Positions 1 to 6,396 are shown, counted from the stretch's first letter. The stretch: DNA of 6,546 nt from Sedimentisphaerales bacterium (GCA_030634605.1 DAOWAK010000071.1:1-6546), one strand, 5' to 3'. The notes: generated from the sequence alone by a model not told the origin. Translations and numbers: made by a program.

Positions 1-125
1 AGGGTCTTTAGGACGGTTTTTAATAAAATGTGCTTTCGTAAAGTTCATCGAACCTGCTTGAAATTGTCGTCCGCTTGGCCAAAAAGGCCCTGCCGAACCG
101 AAACCCAACCGAGCCACTCAAGAAA

Positions 126-143
126 AAGTGCGAAACCGCACTT
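126..143. other. Perfect 7-bp stem-loop upstream of carA
   Basis: AAGTGCG (126-132) pairs perfectly with CGCACTT (137-143) around the loop AAAC. Read on the - strand, the stem is followed by a short T run (five T in all, two of them in the stem), which is the form of an intrinsic terminator, but there is no - strand gene to its right to end. Read on the + strand there is no T tail, so it could be the terminator or attenuator stem of a + strand transcript only if U-tract-independent. Its role is unknown. Confidence 0.5.
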
Positions 144-219
144 GGTGGGTGGATGAGTAAAATGGGTAGAGTGGGTATGATGGTTGAATTAAGCCTCGCA
201 TTGAAAGTGGGCTCGAGCT

Positions 220-236
220 AAAGGGTTTCGTTAGGA
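220..236 (+). promoter_or_regulatory. Probable ribosome binding region of carA
   Basis: Two purine-rich tracts precede the carA ATG at 239: AAAGGG at 220-225, which is rather far (13 bases), and AGGA at 233-236, which is very close (2 bases). Neither has ideal spacing. The start is still secure because no other ATG, GTG or TTG occurs in frame between the upstream in-frame TGA (185-187) and 239, and the CarA family N-terminus begins here. Confidence 0.4.
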
Positions 237-238
237 AT

Positions 239-1324
239 ATGCAGGCAAAAATAGCATTTGAGGACGGCTTCATATTGACCGGGCGCTCTTTGGGAGCGGT
301 CGGGACGACCACTGGTGAGGTGGTTTTTAACACATCTATGACTGGCTACCAGGAAGTGCTGACCGATCCGTCCTACGCCGGGCAGATTGTGAGCATGACT
401 TATCCTCTAATTGGCAATTACGGCGTCACCGAAGAAGATGATGAATCGAGAAAGCTGTTTTTGAGCGGCTTTGTGGTTCGCGAGGCCAGCAAAATCGTCA
501 GCAACTGGCGGACGGGCAGCTTAACACTCCACGAATATCTCAAAAAAAATAACATTGTGGCCATTGAAGGCGTGGACACCCGTGCCCTGACCAGGCATAT
601 TCGCGACGCCGGGGCGATGAATGCGGTGATAACTACCGAGCAGAATTACAGCGATAAGGAACTGGTTGCTATGGCGGCGGGCAGCCAACACCTGGAAGGG
701 CTGGACCTGGTTAAGGAAGTTATTTATTCCGAGCCGCAGCAGTGGTCCGACAAAGGTAAGTATCATGTGGTGGTTTACGACTGCGGGGTCAAGTTCAACA
801 TTCTGCGCCAGCTTGCCGAGGTGGGTTGCAAGGTTACGGTGATGCCCGCGACGGCGACAGCAGTGGAAATTCTGGCGGTTAAGCCTGACGGGGTGATGCT
901 TTCCAACGGTCCCGGCGATCCGGCGGCGGTGAGTTACGCCATCGAGACCACCAAAGGTCTGATCGGTAAGGTGCCGTTGTTTGGCATTTGCCTGGGACAT
1001 CAGATGCTCTGTTTGGCGATGGGGGGGGCGACCTACAAACTGAAATTCGGACATCACGGCGGCAACCATCCGGTGAAAGATTTAGCTACGGACCGGGTGA
1101 TGATCACCGTGCAGAACCATGGTTTTTGTGTCGATCTGGACTCATTAGGCGGGGACGCCGATGTGGAAATTACTCATCTGAATTTGAACGACCAGACCTG
1201 CGAGGGTATCAACCACAAGCACATCCCGGCGTTCAGTGTTCAGTTTCACCCGGAAGCGGCTCCGGGGCCTCACGACGCGCAATACATGTTTAAAAGATTT
1301 TGCGAAATGATGGAGAACCATTAA
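239..1324 (+). CDS. carA: Carbamoyl phosphate synthetase small (glutaminase) subunit CarA
   Basis: CarA hydrolyses glutamine and passes ammonia to CarB for carbamoyl phosphate, the precursor of pyrimidines and arginine, in the cytoplasm. The 361-residue protein has the CarA-specific N-terminal domain (about 1-160), with the hallmark GEVVFNTSMTGYQE and LTDPSYAGQIV segments (26-51). A class I glutamine amidotransferase domain follows (about 175-358). Visible catalytic features are SNGPGDP (222-228), the nucleophile Cys251 in GICLGHQ, GHHGGNHPV (271-279), and the His337/Glu339 pair in SVQFHPEA. Length is close to the family norm of roughly 360-385. All key residues are present, so it should be active. 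carB starts 3 bases after its stop, which suggests translational coupling and equal output of both subunits. The N-terminal domain rules out other class I amidotransferases such as TrpG or GuaA. Confidence 0.98.
   Translation: MQAKIAFEDGFILTGRSLGAVGTTTGEVVFNTSMTGYQEVLTDPSYAGQIVSMTYPLIGNYGVTEEDDESRKLFLSGFVVREASKIVSNWRTGSLTLHEYLKKNNIVAIEGVDTRALTRHIRDAGAMNAVITTEQNYSDKELVAMAAGSQHLEGLDLVKEVIYSEPQQWSDKGKYHVVVYDCGVKFNILRQLAEVGCKVTVMPATATAVEILAVKPDGVMLSNGPGDPAAVSYAIETTKGLIGKVPLFGICLGHQMLCLAMGGATYKLKFGHHGGNHPVKDLATDRVMITVQNHGFCVDLDSLGGDADVEITHLNLNDQTCEGINHKHIPAFSVQFHPEAAPGPHDAQYMFKRFCEMMENH
1312..1315 (+). promoter_or_regulatory. Probable ribosome binding site of carB
   Basis: GGAG lies inside the last codons of carA, 12 bases before the carB ATG at 1328. 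With only three bases between the carA stop and the carB start, terminating ribosomes could also re-initiate directly. Confidence 0.5.
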
Positions 1325-1327
1325 CCG

Positions 1328-4300
1328 ATGCCCAGGCGTACGGACATTAAAAAGATTCTAATCATCGGTTCGGGCCCGATTGTGATTGGCCAGGCTTGTG
1401 AGTTTGATTATTCCGGTGCTCAGGCCTGCAAAGTGCTCAGAAGCGAAGGTTTTGAAATTGTTCTGATCAACAGCAATCCTGCCACGATCATGACCGATCC
1501 GGAACTGGCGGACAAAACTTACATCGAGCCGATTACCCCTGAAATCGTAGCCAGGATCATCGAGAAAGAGCGCCCCGACAGTCTGCTGCCCACTCTGGGC
1601 GGTCAGACAGGTTTGAACACCGCGGTGGCCCTGGCCGAAAGCGGCGTTCTCGATAAATTCAACGTGCGTATGCTCGGAGCCAATCTGGAAACCATCAGGA
1701 GAGCCGAGGAACGCGACCTGTTCAAAGAGGCGATGGATAAGGTCGGCCTGGAAGTCCCCCTGAGTGGCTTCGCGCACACCTGGGCGGAAGCCGAAGCGTT
1801 GATTGAGATGGTTGGTTTTCCGGCGATCATTCGTCCGAGCTATACAATGGGCGGCTCCGGCGGGAACATTGCCTACAATCTGGAAGAATATAAGGAATGC
1901 GTTCAGTGGGGGCTCGCCCAGAGTCCCAACAGTCAGATTCTGGTTGAGGAATCGGCGCTGGGCTGGAAGGAATACGAACTGGAAGTGATGCGGGACAAGA
2001 ATGACAATGTCTGCATCGTCTGCCCGATCGAAAATCTTGCTCCCATGGGCATCAACACCGGCGACAGCATTACCGTGGCCCCGGCCCAGACGCTTACCGA
2101 TCGCGAATACCAGATCATGCGCGACGCCGCTATCGATATTATTCGGATTATCGGTGTCGAAACCGGCGGGTGTAACATCCAGTTCGCTGTCAATCCTGAC
2201 AATGGCCGACTGGTCGTTATCGAAATGAATCCCCGGGTCTCGCGCAGTTCGGCGCTGGCTTCCAAAGCTACGGGTTTCCCCATTGCTAAGATAGCATCGC
2301 TGCTGGCGGTGGGCTACACCCTCGATGAAATCCAGAACGACATCACCAAAGAAACTCCCGCCTGCTTCGAACCCACCATCGATTACTGCGTGGTTAAGTT
2401 TCCGCGATTCACCTTTGAAAAATTCCCCGGCACCAAAGCTGAACTGACCGTGCAGATGAAATCGGTTGGCGAAGCTATGTCAATCGGGCGGACCTTCAAA
2501 GAGGCTTTGCACAAGGCGGTGCGTTCTCTGGAAATCGATCGGTATTCGCTGGACAATAAATACATCAATGCTGACCTGGGCGAAGCGCAGCTCCGGACGA
2601 AATTGATGGGAAGCGGCTGGGACAAGCTCTGGTACGTCGCCGAAGCTCTGCGGCGGGGTATCGGAATCGACAAAATCAACGCTCTGACTAAAATCGATCC
2701 CTGGTTCCTCAGCAACGTTAAGGAACTGATCGATCTGGAAACCGAACTCAAACAAGCCGGCTCTCTGGAAAACATCTCCGCTGAACTGATGCGTCGGGCC
2801 AAAGAGTTTGGTTTTTCCGATAAATATCTGGCTACGCTTTTCGATCTTGAGGAAACGGATTTTCGGATCAAACGTCGCGAATTGGCGGGCAGCTGTGTTT
2901 ACAAAATGGTTGACACCTGCGGTGCTGAATTTGCCGCGGTCACGCCTTATCTTTATTCCACTTACGAACAGGAATGCGAAGCCAACCCGACCGACAAGAG
3001 GAAAATCATGATCCTGGGCGGCGGTCCCAACCGGATCGGTCAGGGGATTGAGTTCGACTACTGCTGTGTGCACGCTTCTTTCGCTCTGAGGGAGTTGGAT
3101 ATCGAATCCATCATGGTCAACTGCAACCCGGAAACGGTCAGCACCGATTATGATACCTCGGACAAACTCTACTTTGAGCCGCTTACCTTTGAAGACGTGA
3201 TGTCCATTGTCGAAAAGGAACAACCCGACGGGGTAATCGTTCAGTTCGGCGGTCAGACTCCGCTCAAGCTGGCGGTTCCGCTGGAAAAAGCCGGCGTCAA
3301 AATCATCGGCACTTCACCCGACAGCATCGACCGGGCGGAGGACCGCGAGCGTTTCAAGCAACTGATTGACAAGCTCGAACTTAAACAGCCTCCCAGCGAC
3401 ACCGCCCGTTCCTACGAAGAAACTCTGGTTATCGCGGATCGGCTGGGTTATCCGTTGTTGATTCGGCCGTCGTTCGTGCTGGGCGGCAGGGCGATGGAAA
3501 TTGTTTACGACGAAAGCTCGCTTAGAGCCTGCGTCGAAAACGCTATTGCCGCTTCGCCGGACCATCCGATTCTGATCGACAAATTCCTCGGCGACGCTGT
3601 CGAACTGGACGTGGACGCGATCTGTGACGGCCAAGCAGCCGTAATCGGCGGCATCATGGAACACATCGAACAGGCCGGCGTGCACTCCGGTGACAGCGCC
3701 TGCTCACTGCCGCCGGTTTCGATTGGGAAAAAGCTGATCGATGAAATTTCCCGCCAGGCCAAAATGCTCGCCCTGGAGCTGCAGGTCAAGGGACTGATCA
3801 ATATCCAGTTCGCGGTAAAGGATGACGAGATTTACATTCTGGAGGTCAACCCCCGGGCATCGCGGACCATTCCTTTTGTCAGTAAGTCCATCGGCCATCC
3901 GCTGGCCAAGCTGGCTGCCAAGATTATGGCGGGCAAAACCCTGGCCCAATTGGGCTTCACCGAAGAGGTCAAGCGGGATTATTACACCGTCAAGGAAGCG
4001 GTTTTTCCCTTCCTGAAATTCCCCGGCATCGACACTCTGCTCGGCCCGGAGATGCTCAGCACCGGCGAGGTAATGGGAATCAGCGATGATTTCGGCATGG
4101 CTTTTGCCAAATCCCAGATGGCAGCCGGCAATACCCTGCCCACCGCCGGGACGGTTTTCTTCAGCGTCAAAGATGACGACAAACAAAAAGCGGTTGATTC
4201 CGCCCGAAAGCTTCATGAACAGGGCTTTAAGATCCTGGCCACCAAGGGCACCTGCATCGAGCTGATCCGCAACAACATTCCGTCGGAGTTCGTTCTGAAA

Positions 4301-4540
4301 ATCACCGAAGGCCGACCTAACGTTGTGGACCGGATCATCAACATGGAAATCGACCTGATTATCAACACGACCATCGGCAAGCAATCAATTGTCGATTCCT
4401 TTTCCATCCGCCGCACCGCTCTGGATAAGGGCATTCCTTACGTCACCACCATCCGCGGAGCAGAAGCGGTCTGCCAGGCTATCCAGTCTCTCAACAGCAA
4501 AGCTATCGAAGTTTGTCCCATTCAGCATTTTTACCAATAA
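1328..4540 (+). CDS. carB: Carbamoyl phosphate synthetase large subunit CarB
   Basis: CarB makes carbamoyl phosphate from bicarbonate, two ATP and the ammonia supplied by CarA. The 1070-residue protein is full length (the family is about 1060-1080). It shows the classic internal duplication. The first half, about 1-400, is the carboxyphosphate synthetase, with IGSGPIVIGQACEFDYSG near the start, the ATP-grasp RPSYTMGGSGG from Arg169, and metal-binding EMNPR at 299-303, in register with Escherichia coli numbering. An oligomerisation region follows, about 400-555. The second synthetase starts at about 559 with ILGGGPNRIGQGIEFDY, has RPSFVLGGRA from Arg713, and EVNPR at 839-843. The last part, about 940-1070, is the MGS-like allosteric domain, with TKGT (972-975) and an INTT segment. 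Keeping that domain suggests feedback control by nucleotides such as UMP; which effector acts here is inference. No frameshift or missing key residue was seen. Confidence 0.99.
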   Translation: MPRRTDIKKILIIGSGPIVIGQACEFDYSGAQACKVLRSEGFEIVLINSNPATIMTDPELADKTYIEPITPEIVARIIEKERPDSLLPTLGGQTGLNTAVALAESGVLDKFNVRMLGANLETIRRAEERDLFKEAMDKVGLEVPLSGFAHTWAEAEALIEMVGFPAIIRPSYTMGGSGGNIAYNLEEYKECVQWGLAQSPNSQILVEESALGWKEYELEVMRDKNDNVCIVCPIENLAPMGINTGDSITVAPAQTLTDREYQIMRDAAIDIIRIIGVETGGCNIQFAVNPDNGRLVVIEMNPRVSRSSALASKATGFPIAKIASLLAVGYTLDEIQNDITKETPACFEPTIDYCVVKFPRFTFEKFPGTKAELTVQMKSVGEAMSIGRTFKEALHKAVRSLEIDRYSLDNKYINADLGEAQLRTKLMGSGWDKLWYVAEALRRGIGIDKINALTKIDPWFLSNVKELIDLETELKQAGSLENISAELMRRAKEFGFSDKYLATLFDLEETDFRIKRRELAGSCVYKMVDTCGAEFAAVTPYLYSTYEQECEANPTDKRKIMILGGGPNRIGQGIEFDYCCVHASFALRELDIESIMVNCNPETVSTDYDTSDKLYFEPLTFEDVMSIVEKEQPDGVIVQFGGQTPLKLAVPLEKAGVKIIGTSPDSIDRAEDRERFKQLIDKLELKQPPSDTARSYEETLVIADRLGYPLLIRPSFVLGGRAMEIVYDESSLRACVENAIAASPDHPILIDKFLGDAVELDVDAICDGQAAVIGGIMEHIEQAGVHSGDSACSLPPVSIGKKLIDEISRQAKMLALELQVKGLINIQFAVKDDEIYILEVNPRASRTIPFVSKSIGHPLAKLAAKIMAGKTLAQLGFTEEVKRDYYTVKEAVFPFLKFPGIDTLLGPEMLSTGEVMGISDDFGMAFAKSQMAAGNTLPTAGTVFFSVKDDDKQKAVDSARKLHEQGFKILATKGTCIELIRNNIPSEFVLKITEGRPNVVDRIINMEIDLIINTTIGKQSIVDSFSIRRTALDKGIPYVTTIRGAEAVCQAIQSLNSKAIEVCPIQHFYQ

Positions 4541-4543
4541 AGG
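4539..4543 (+). promoter_or_regulatory. Ribosome binding site that fixes the thyX start
   Basis: AAAGG overlaps the carB stop codon and lies 7 bases before the ATG at 4551. The thyX frame is open 162 bases further upstream, into carB, but the ThyX family begins at 4551 and the upstream part is an out-of-frame reading of the CarB allosteric domain. This site settles the choice. Confidence 0.75.
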
Positions 4544-4550
4544 CAGTTTC

Positions 4551-5300
4551 ATGAGTAAAGTGAAACCTCAGGTAAAACTGGTAAGAGCGACCGATTCATC
4601 CGAAGCTGCCATCGCCGCTGCCGCCAAACTCTGTTATGCCGATGACACCAGGAATATTCTGGAACAAGACACCGACGACTCAAAAACTTTCATTCGCAAG
4701 CTGCTGCAAATGGGCCATCTCAGCCCCATCGAACACGCGAGCTTTACATTTCTGATCGAGGGGATTTCCCGGGCCATGACCCACCAACTGGTTCGCCACC
4801 GCATGGCCAGTTACTCCCAGCGCAGCCAGCGTTATGTCGCCCACGACGAATTCGATTACGTCGTTCCGCCCAGCATCGAAGGCAAAACTGTCCAGGACGA
4901 TTCCGGTCCGGTTGACGCTGCCGAATATTACCGCCAAACCATGCAAATCATCGCCCAACGCTACGGGCGGTTAAACGACGCTCTGGGCCGATCCGGCGAG
5001 CAGAGCAACCAAGACGCCCGCTATGTGTTGCCCAACGCCTGCGAAACCAAAATCTTCGTAACCATGAACGGCCGCGAATTGCTGCACTTTTTCGAAGAAC
5101 GTCTTTGCCAGCGCGCCCAGTGGGAAATCCGCGGCGTCGCCAGCCAGATGCTCCAACTGGTAAAAGAAAACTGTCCTGCTGTTTTTGACGGCTCCGGCCC
5201 CAAATGCATCCGCCTGGGTCACTGCCCCGAAGGCAAATTAACCTGCGGCAGATTCAAACAGATCAAGCAGCAATACACCCCCAGTGATTCCTCAAAATAA
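4551..5300 (+). CDS. thyX: Flavin-dependent thymidylate synthase ThyX
   Basis: ThyX methylates dUMP to dTMP with methylenetetrahydrofolate as carbon donor and FAD/NADPH as reductant, so it differs from ThyA in leaving tetrahydrofolate rather than dihydrofolate. The 249-residue protein carries GHLSPIEH (55-62), the diagnostic RHR-x7-S motif at 82-92 (RHRMASYSQRS), DARYVLPNA (155-163), and NGRELLHFFEERLC (173-186) leading into the AQWEIR segment. The C-terminus has three cysteines, Cys219, Cys225 and Cys232, in a CIRLGHCPEG...TCG arrangement that I recall from part of the family; its role is unknown to me. Length is typical (about 210-260). It lies 10 bases after carB, so it is probably co-transcribed with carAB, which joins the first and last steps of pyrimidine nucleotide supply. 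No thyA is visible in the window. Confidence 0.98.
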   Translation: MSKVKPQVKLVRATDSSEAAIAAAAKLCYADDTRNILEQDTDDSKTFIRKLLQMGHLSPIEHASFTFLIEGISRAMTHQLVRHRMASYSQRSQRYVAHDEFDYVVPPSIEGKTVQDDSGPVDAAEYYRQTMQIIAQRYGRLNDALGRSGEQSNQDARYVLPNACETKIFVTMNGRELLHFFEERLCQRAQWEIRGVASQMLQLVKENCPAVFDGSGPKCIRLGHCPEGKLTCGRFKQIKQQYTPSDSSK

Positions 5301-5305
5301 TCTCC

Positions 5306-5331
5306 CCTCGCCTCAACATGTCATTGCGAGG
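5306..5331 (+). terminator. Weak candidate terminator stem after thyX
   Basis: CCTCGC (5306-5311) pairs perfectly with GCGAGG (5326-5331) around a 14-base loop, just downstream of the thyX stop. A competing stem, CGCCTC (5309-5314) with GAGGCG (5331-5336), overlaps it. No T run follows either stem, so intrinsic termination is doubtful. The stems partly use the repeat element that starts at 5320, so they may be incidental. Confidence 0.25.
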
Positions 5332-5355
5332 AGGCGCAGCCGACGCGGCAATCTC
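5320..5355. repeat. Palindromic ATTGC...GCAAT intergenic repeat
   Basis: ATTGC (5323-5327) and GCAAT (5348-5352) form outer arms, with GGC-GCA-GCC inside (5333-5341). The element reads TCATTGCGAGGAGGCG at its left end and GCGGCAATCTC at its right end. From general knowledge, a TCATTGCGAG...GCAATCTC repeat is scattered through intergenic DNA of many environmental bacteria, and this looks like one copy. Copy number in this genome cannot be judged from one window. Confidence 0.6.
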
Positions 5356-5383
5356 AATCCTGCAATTGTCCCGTACGAACTTG

Positions 5384-5599
5384 TTATTCTGGCACCTGGG
5401 ATTGGCTCACAATCATTTGCTGCAGAGATTTCCACCCCTTAAGCTGCTCAACCGTTAATGACGCTTCCCGCCCATTAGCCAAATGATGCTCAACCGCCCG
5501 CAACCAACGCCGCCTCTTCCGCGGCAATGCCACCTTCTCATTTACCACCAAACCGGTAACCTTCTGCCGCTGATGCCTGCGACGGGTATTTTTTGACAA
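5384..5599 (-). pseudogene. C-terminal relic of a retron/group II-type reverse transcriptase
   Basis: The - strand frame encodes 71 residues from a TTG at 5599 to a TAA at 5384-5386. The frame is open back to a TGA at 5645-5647, but I recognise homology only from about the TRRRHQRQKVTGLVVNEK segment onward. That segment followed by LPRKRRRWLRAVEHH and LTVEQLKGW is the usual C-terminal tail of bacterial RNA-directed DNA polymerases of the retron-like class (thumb end). The catalytic palm with its YxDD box is absent; the DNA that should encode it is replaced by short repeats at 5628-5735. No msr/msd RNA is recognisable. It is therefore a fragment without reverse transcriptase activity, probably a deletion remnant. 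A small functional protein is possible but unlikely given the TTG start and the lack of a good ribosome binding site. Confidence 0.65.
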
Positions 5600-5627
5600 G
5601 ATAACGGAATTTACATGATAAATTTTA

Positions 5628-5646
5628 GGGTGGTGCTTGCCCCATC
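5628..5646 (-). repeat. Degenerate GATGGGGCAAGC...CACC repeat, copy 1
   Basis: On the - strand this reads GATGGGGCAAGCACCACCC followed by TAAAAT. It resembles the sequence at 6375-6392 on the + strand, GGTGGGGCGAGTCCCACC followed by AAAAC. The dyad is imperfect here. It abuts the point where recognisable reverse-transcriptase sequence is lost. Confidence 0.4.
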
Positions 5647-5660
5647 AATTTTTCATAAAC

Positions 5661-5735
5661 CACAAGCCACAGAGTTCACCGAGGTCACAGAGGTTTTTCA
5701 TGGCCACAAAAAAATGCAAAAAACACGAAAATCAG
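5661..5735 (+). repeat. 9-base-period CACAGAG array with A-rich tail
   Basis: Three 9-base units follow each other: CACAGAGTT (5668-5676), CACCGAGGT (5677-5685) and CACAGAGGT (5686-5694), preceded by a partial unit CACAAGC. From 5703 the sequence turns A-rich with spaced CACA, GCA and CACG. CACAGAG-type and CACAAAA-type short repeats are familiar in intergenic DNA of many environmental bacteria. No frame through them looks protein-coding. The function is unknown. Confidence 0.55.
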
Positions 5736-5785
5736 AAAGCCCCTTTCCTGTCTAAATCATAGATTACTTTTGCCTTATTTGTTGA

Positions 5786-6016
5786 TTAGTTTGCGCGGCG
5801 GAACTTGGTCTTGGCGATACTAACCAGAGACCTTAGCGCATCATTTACCGATTGTTCATCGGGAAAATACTCTGCAACATCCGGGGAGAGCAGGATCAGG
5901 TTCGTTCCCTTTTTGAACCGCCGGGCATATTTGCCCCGCACGCCTCCTTTGATTTTGGCAAGATCATATTCCGGTCGTAATTCGTCGGTCTTTTTTTTAT
6001 TATTTGCCTTCTTCAT
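5786..6016 (-). CDS. brnA: BrnA-type antitoxin of a BrnT/BrnA toxin-antitoxin pair
   Basis: This 76-residue protein should neutralise BrnT, an RNase toxin, and repress its own operon. The sequence has a basic Lys/Asn N-terminus, the DELRPEYDLAKIKGGVRGKY segment (11-30) typical of antitoxins found beside BrnT, then GTNLILLSPDVAEYFPDE (37-54) and NDALRSLVSIA (58-68), matching a C-terminal ribbon-helix-helix-like DNA-binding fold. I chose the ATG at 6014-6016 because AAGGA lies about 10 bases upstream and homologues start near here; the frame also extends to a GTG at 6052, but that extension is just the toxin C-terminus in another frame. Its start would overlap the end of an undamaged toxin gene by 17 bases. 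The frame is intact although the toxin gene is broken, so it may now act as an orphan antitoxin or be a relic. Confidence 0.83.
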   Translation of the reverse strand: MKKANNKKKTDELRPEYDLAKIKGGVRGKYARRFKKGTNLILLSPDVAEYFPDEQSVNDALRSLVSIAKTKFRRAN

Positions 6017-6282
6017 AATATTTTTGTTCCTTGCGTGTCGCTTTTCTGGCACTAAATTATCCGAATTTCGTCTCCACTGTCAGTATGTGCAACCATAAGT
6101 ACTCTTCCAGATAGTGACATACCCACTGTGATAAATCGATGTTCTCTCATCGAATGGTCAGGGTCATAATATGTAATCGAAAGGGCATTACCCAGAACCG
6201 ACGCAGCCTCTTGAAATGACACGCCATGCTTCTTCAGGTTGTTGTTGACCTTGCGTGAATCCCATGCGAATTTCATTATCAT
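6000..6282 (-). pseudogene. brnT: BrnT-type toxin with single-base frameshift
   Basis: BrnT is a small RelE-like RNase toxin. The N-terminal part, from ATG 6282 (or more likely ATG 6276, giving MKFAWD), shows the family signature KFAWDSRKVNNNLKKHGVSF, then DPDHSMREHRF and GRVLMVAHTDSGDEIRII, and stops at TAG 6052-6054 after 76 residues. The family normally goes on with a helix starting SARxATxxE. Here that helix is present one base out of frame: skipping one T of the TTT run (complement of 6054-6056) gives SARKATRKEQKYYEEGK and two stops, TAA at 6000-6002 and the next codon. The restored product is 93 residues, a normal length. The extra base is thus an indel mutation, an assembly error, or much less likely a programmed +1 frameshift at ATT-TAG. 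As it stands the toxin lacks its conserved C-terminus and is probably inactive. Confidence 0.83.
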
Positions 6283-6310
6283 ATTTTACCGACTAATTCT
6301 TCTGAATCAA
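6283..6310 (-). promoter_or_regulatory. Candidate promoter of the brnTA operon
   Basis: On the - strand TTGATT (6310-6305) and TAAAAT (6288-6283) are separated by 16 bases and match the -35 and -10 consensus at 4 and 5 of 6 positions. The -10 box touches the first ATG (6282). A start 7 bases downstream would fall on the A of the ATG at 6276, giving a leaderless message, which agrees with the absence of a ribosome binding site here. A short ATTC-TTCT-GAAT dyad overlaps the -35 side and could be an operator; that is speculative. Confidence 0.4.
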
Positions 6311-6374
6311 TAAATTTTCCAGTATCAAAATCGATCCGTGAAAACTCTGATTTGTTTTATAAATATAAGTGATC

Positions 6375-6392
6375 GGTGGGGCGAGTCCCACC
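6375..6392. repeat. GGTGGG...CCCACC dyad, copy 2
   Basis: GGTGGG (6375-6380) and CCCACC (6387-6392) form a perfect 6-bp inverted repeat around GCGAGT. It is related to the imperfect copy at 5628-5646 on the other strand. No T run follows in either direction, so it is not a standard terminator. Confidence 0.45.
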
Positions 6393-6396
6393 AAAA

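Larger units (their letters stand above)
1..238. other. Upstream region of carA, no gene seen
   Basis: This stretch precedes carA. Frame 1 is open from the window edge to a TGA at 154-156, but the translation is rich in Arg, Lys, Pro and Ser and resembles no protein I know, so I do not call it. It holds a small GGCC-AAAAA-GGCC dyad at 77-89, a perfect stem-loop at 126-143 and a G-rich leader with repeated TGGGTA at 163-168 and 172-177. I could not find a convincing -35/-10 pair, so the promoter of the car cluster is not located. Confidence 0.5.

Noticed and set aside
135..143. ACCGCACTT, the reverse complement of the Pasteurellaceae DNA uptake 9-mer AAGTGCGGT
   Set aside because: One 9-mer in 6.5 kb is expected by chance at about the 5 percent level, and nothing else in the window suggests Pasteurellaceae.
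521..1069. Long - strand open frame of 182 codons inside carA
   Set aside because: It is antisense to a clear CarA coding sequence and its translation matches no family I know; similar antisense frames inside carB were dismissed for the same reason.
4389..4550. Possible 54-residue N-terminal extension of ThyX reaching into carB
   Set aside because: The extension is CarB allosteric-domain DNA read out of frame; the family start and a good ribosome binding site both point to 4551.
5384..5735. A complete retron (RT plus msr/msd RNA) as a novel defence system
   Set aside because: No catalytic RT domain and no msr/msd-like inverted structure is present; only the RT tail is seen.
6017..6052. GTG start giving the antitoxin 12 more N-terminal residues
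   Set aside because: These codons are the BrnT C-terminal helix read in another frame; the ATG at 6016 has a better ribosome binding site and fits homologues.
5805..6098. + strand 97-codon frame with a hydrophobic segment
   Set aside because: It lies fully antisense to the antitoxin and toxin end; the Phe/Leu run comes from the Lys-rich antitoxin N-terminus read in reverse.
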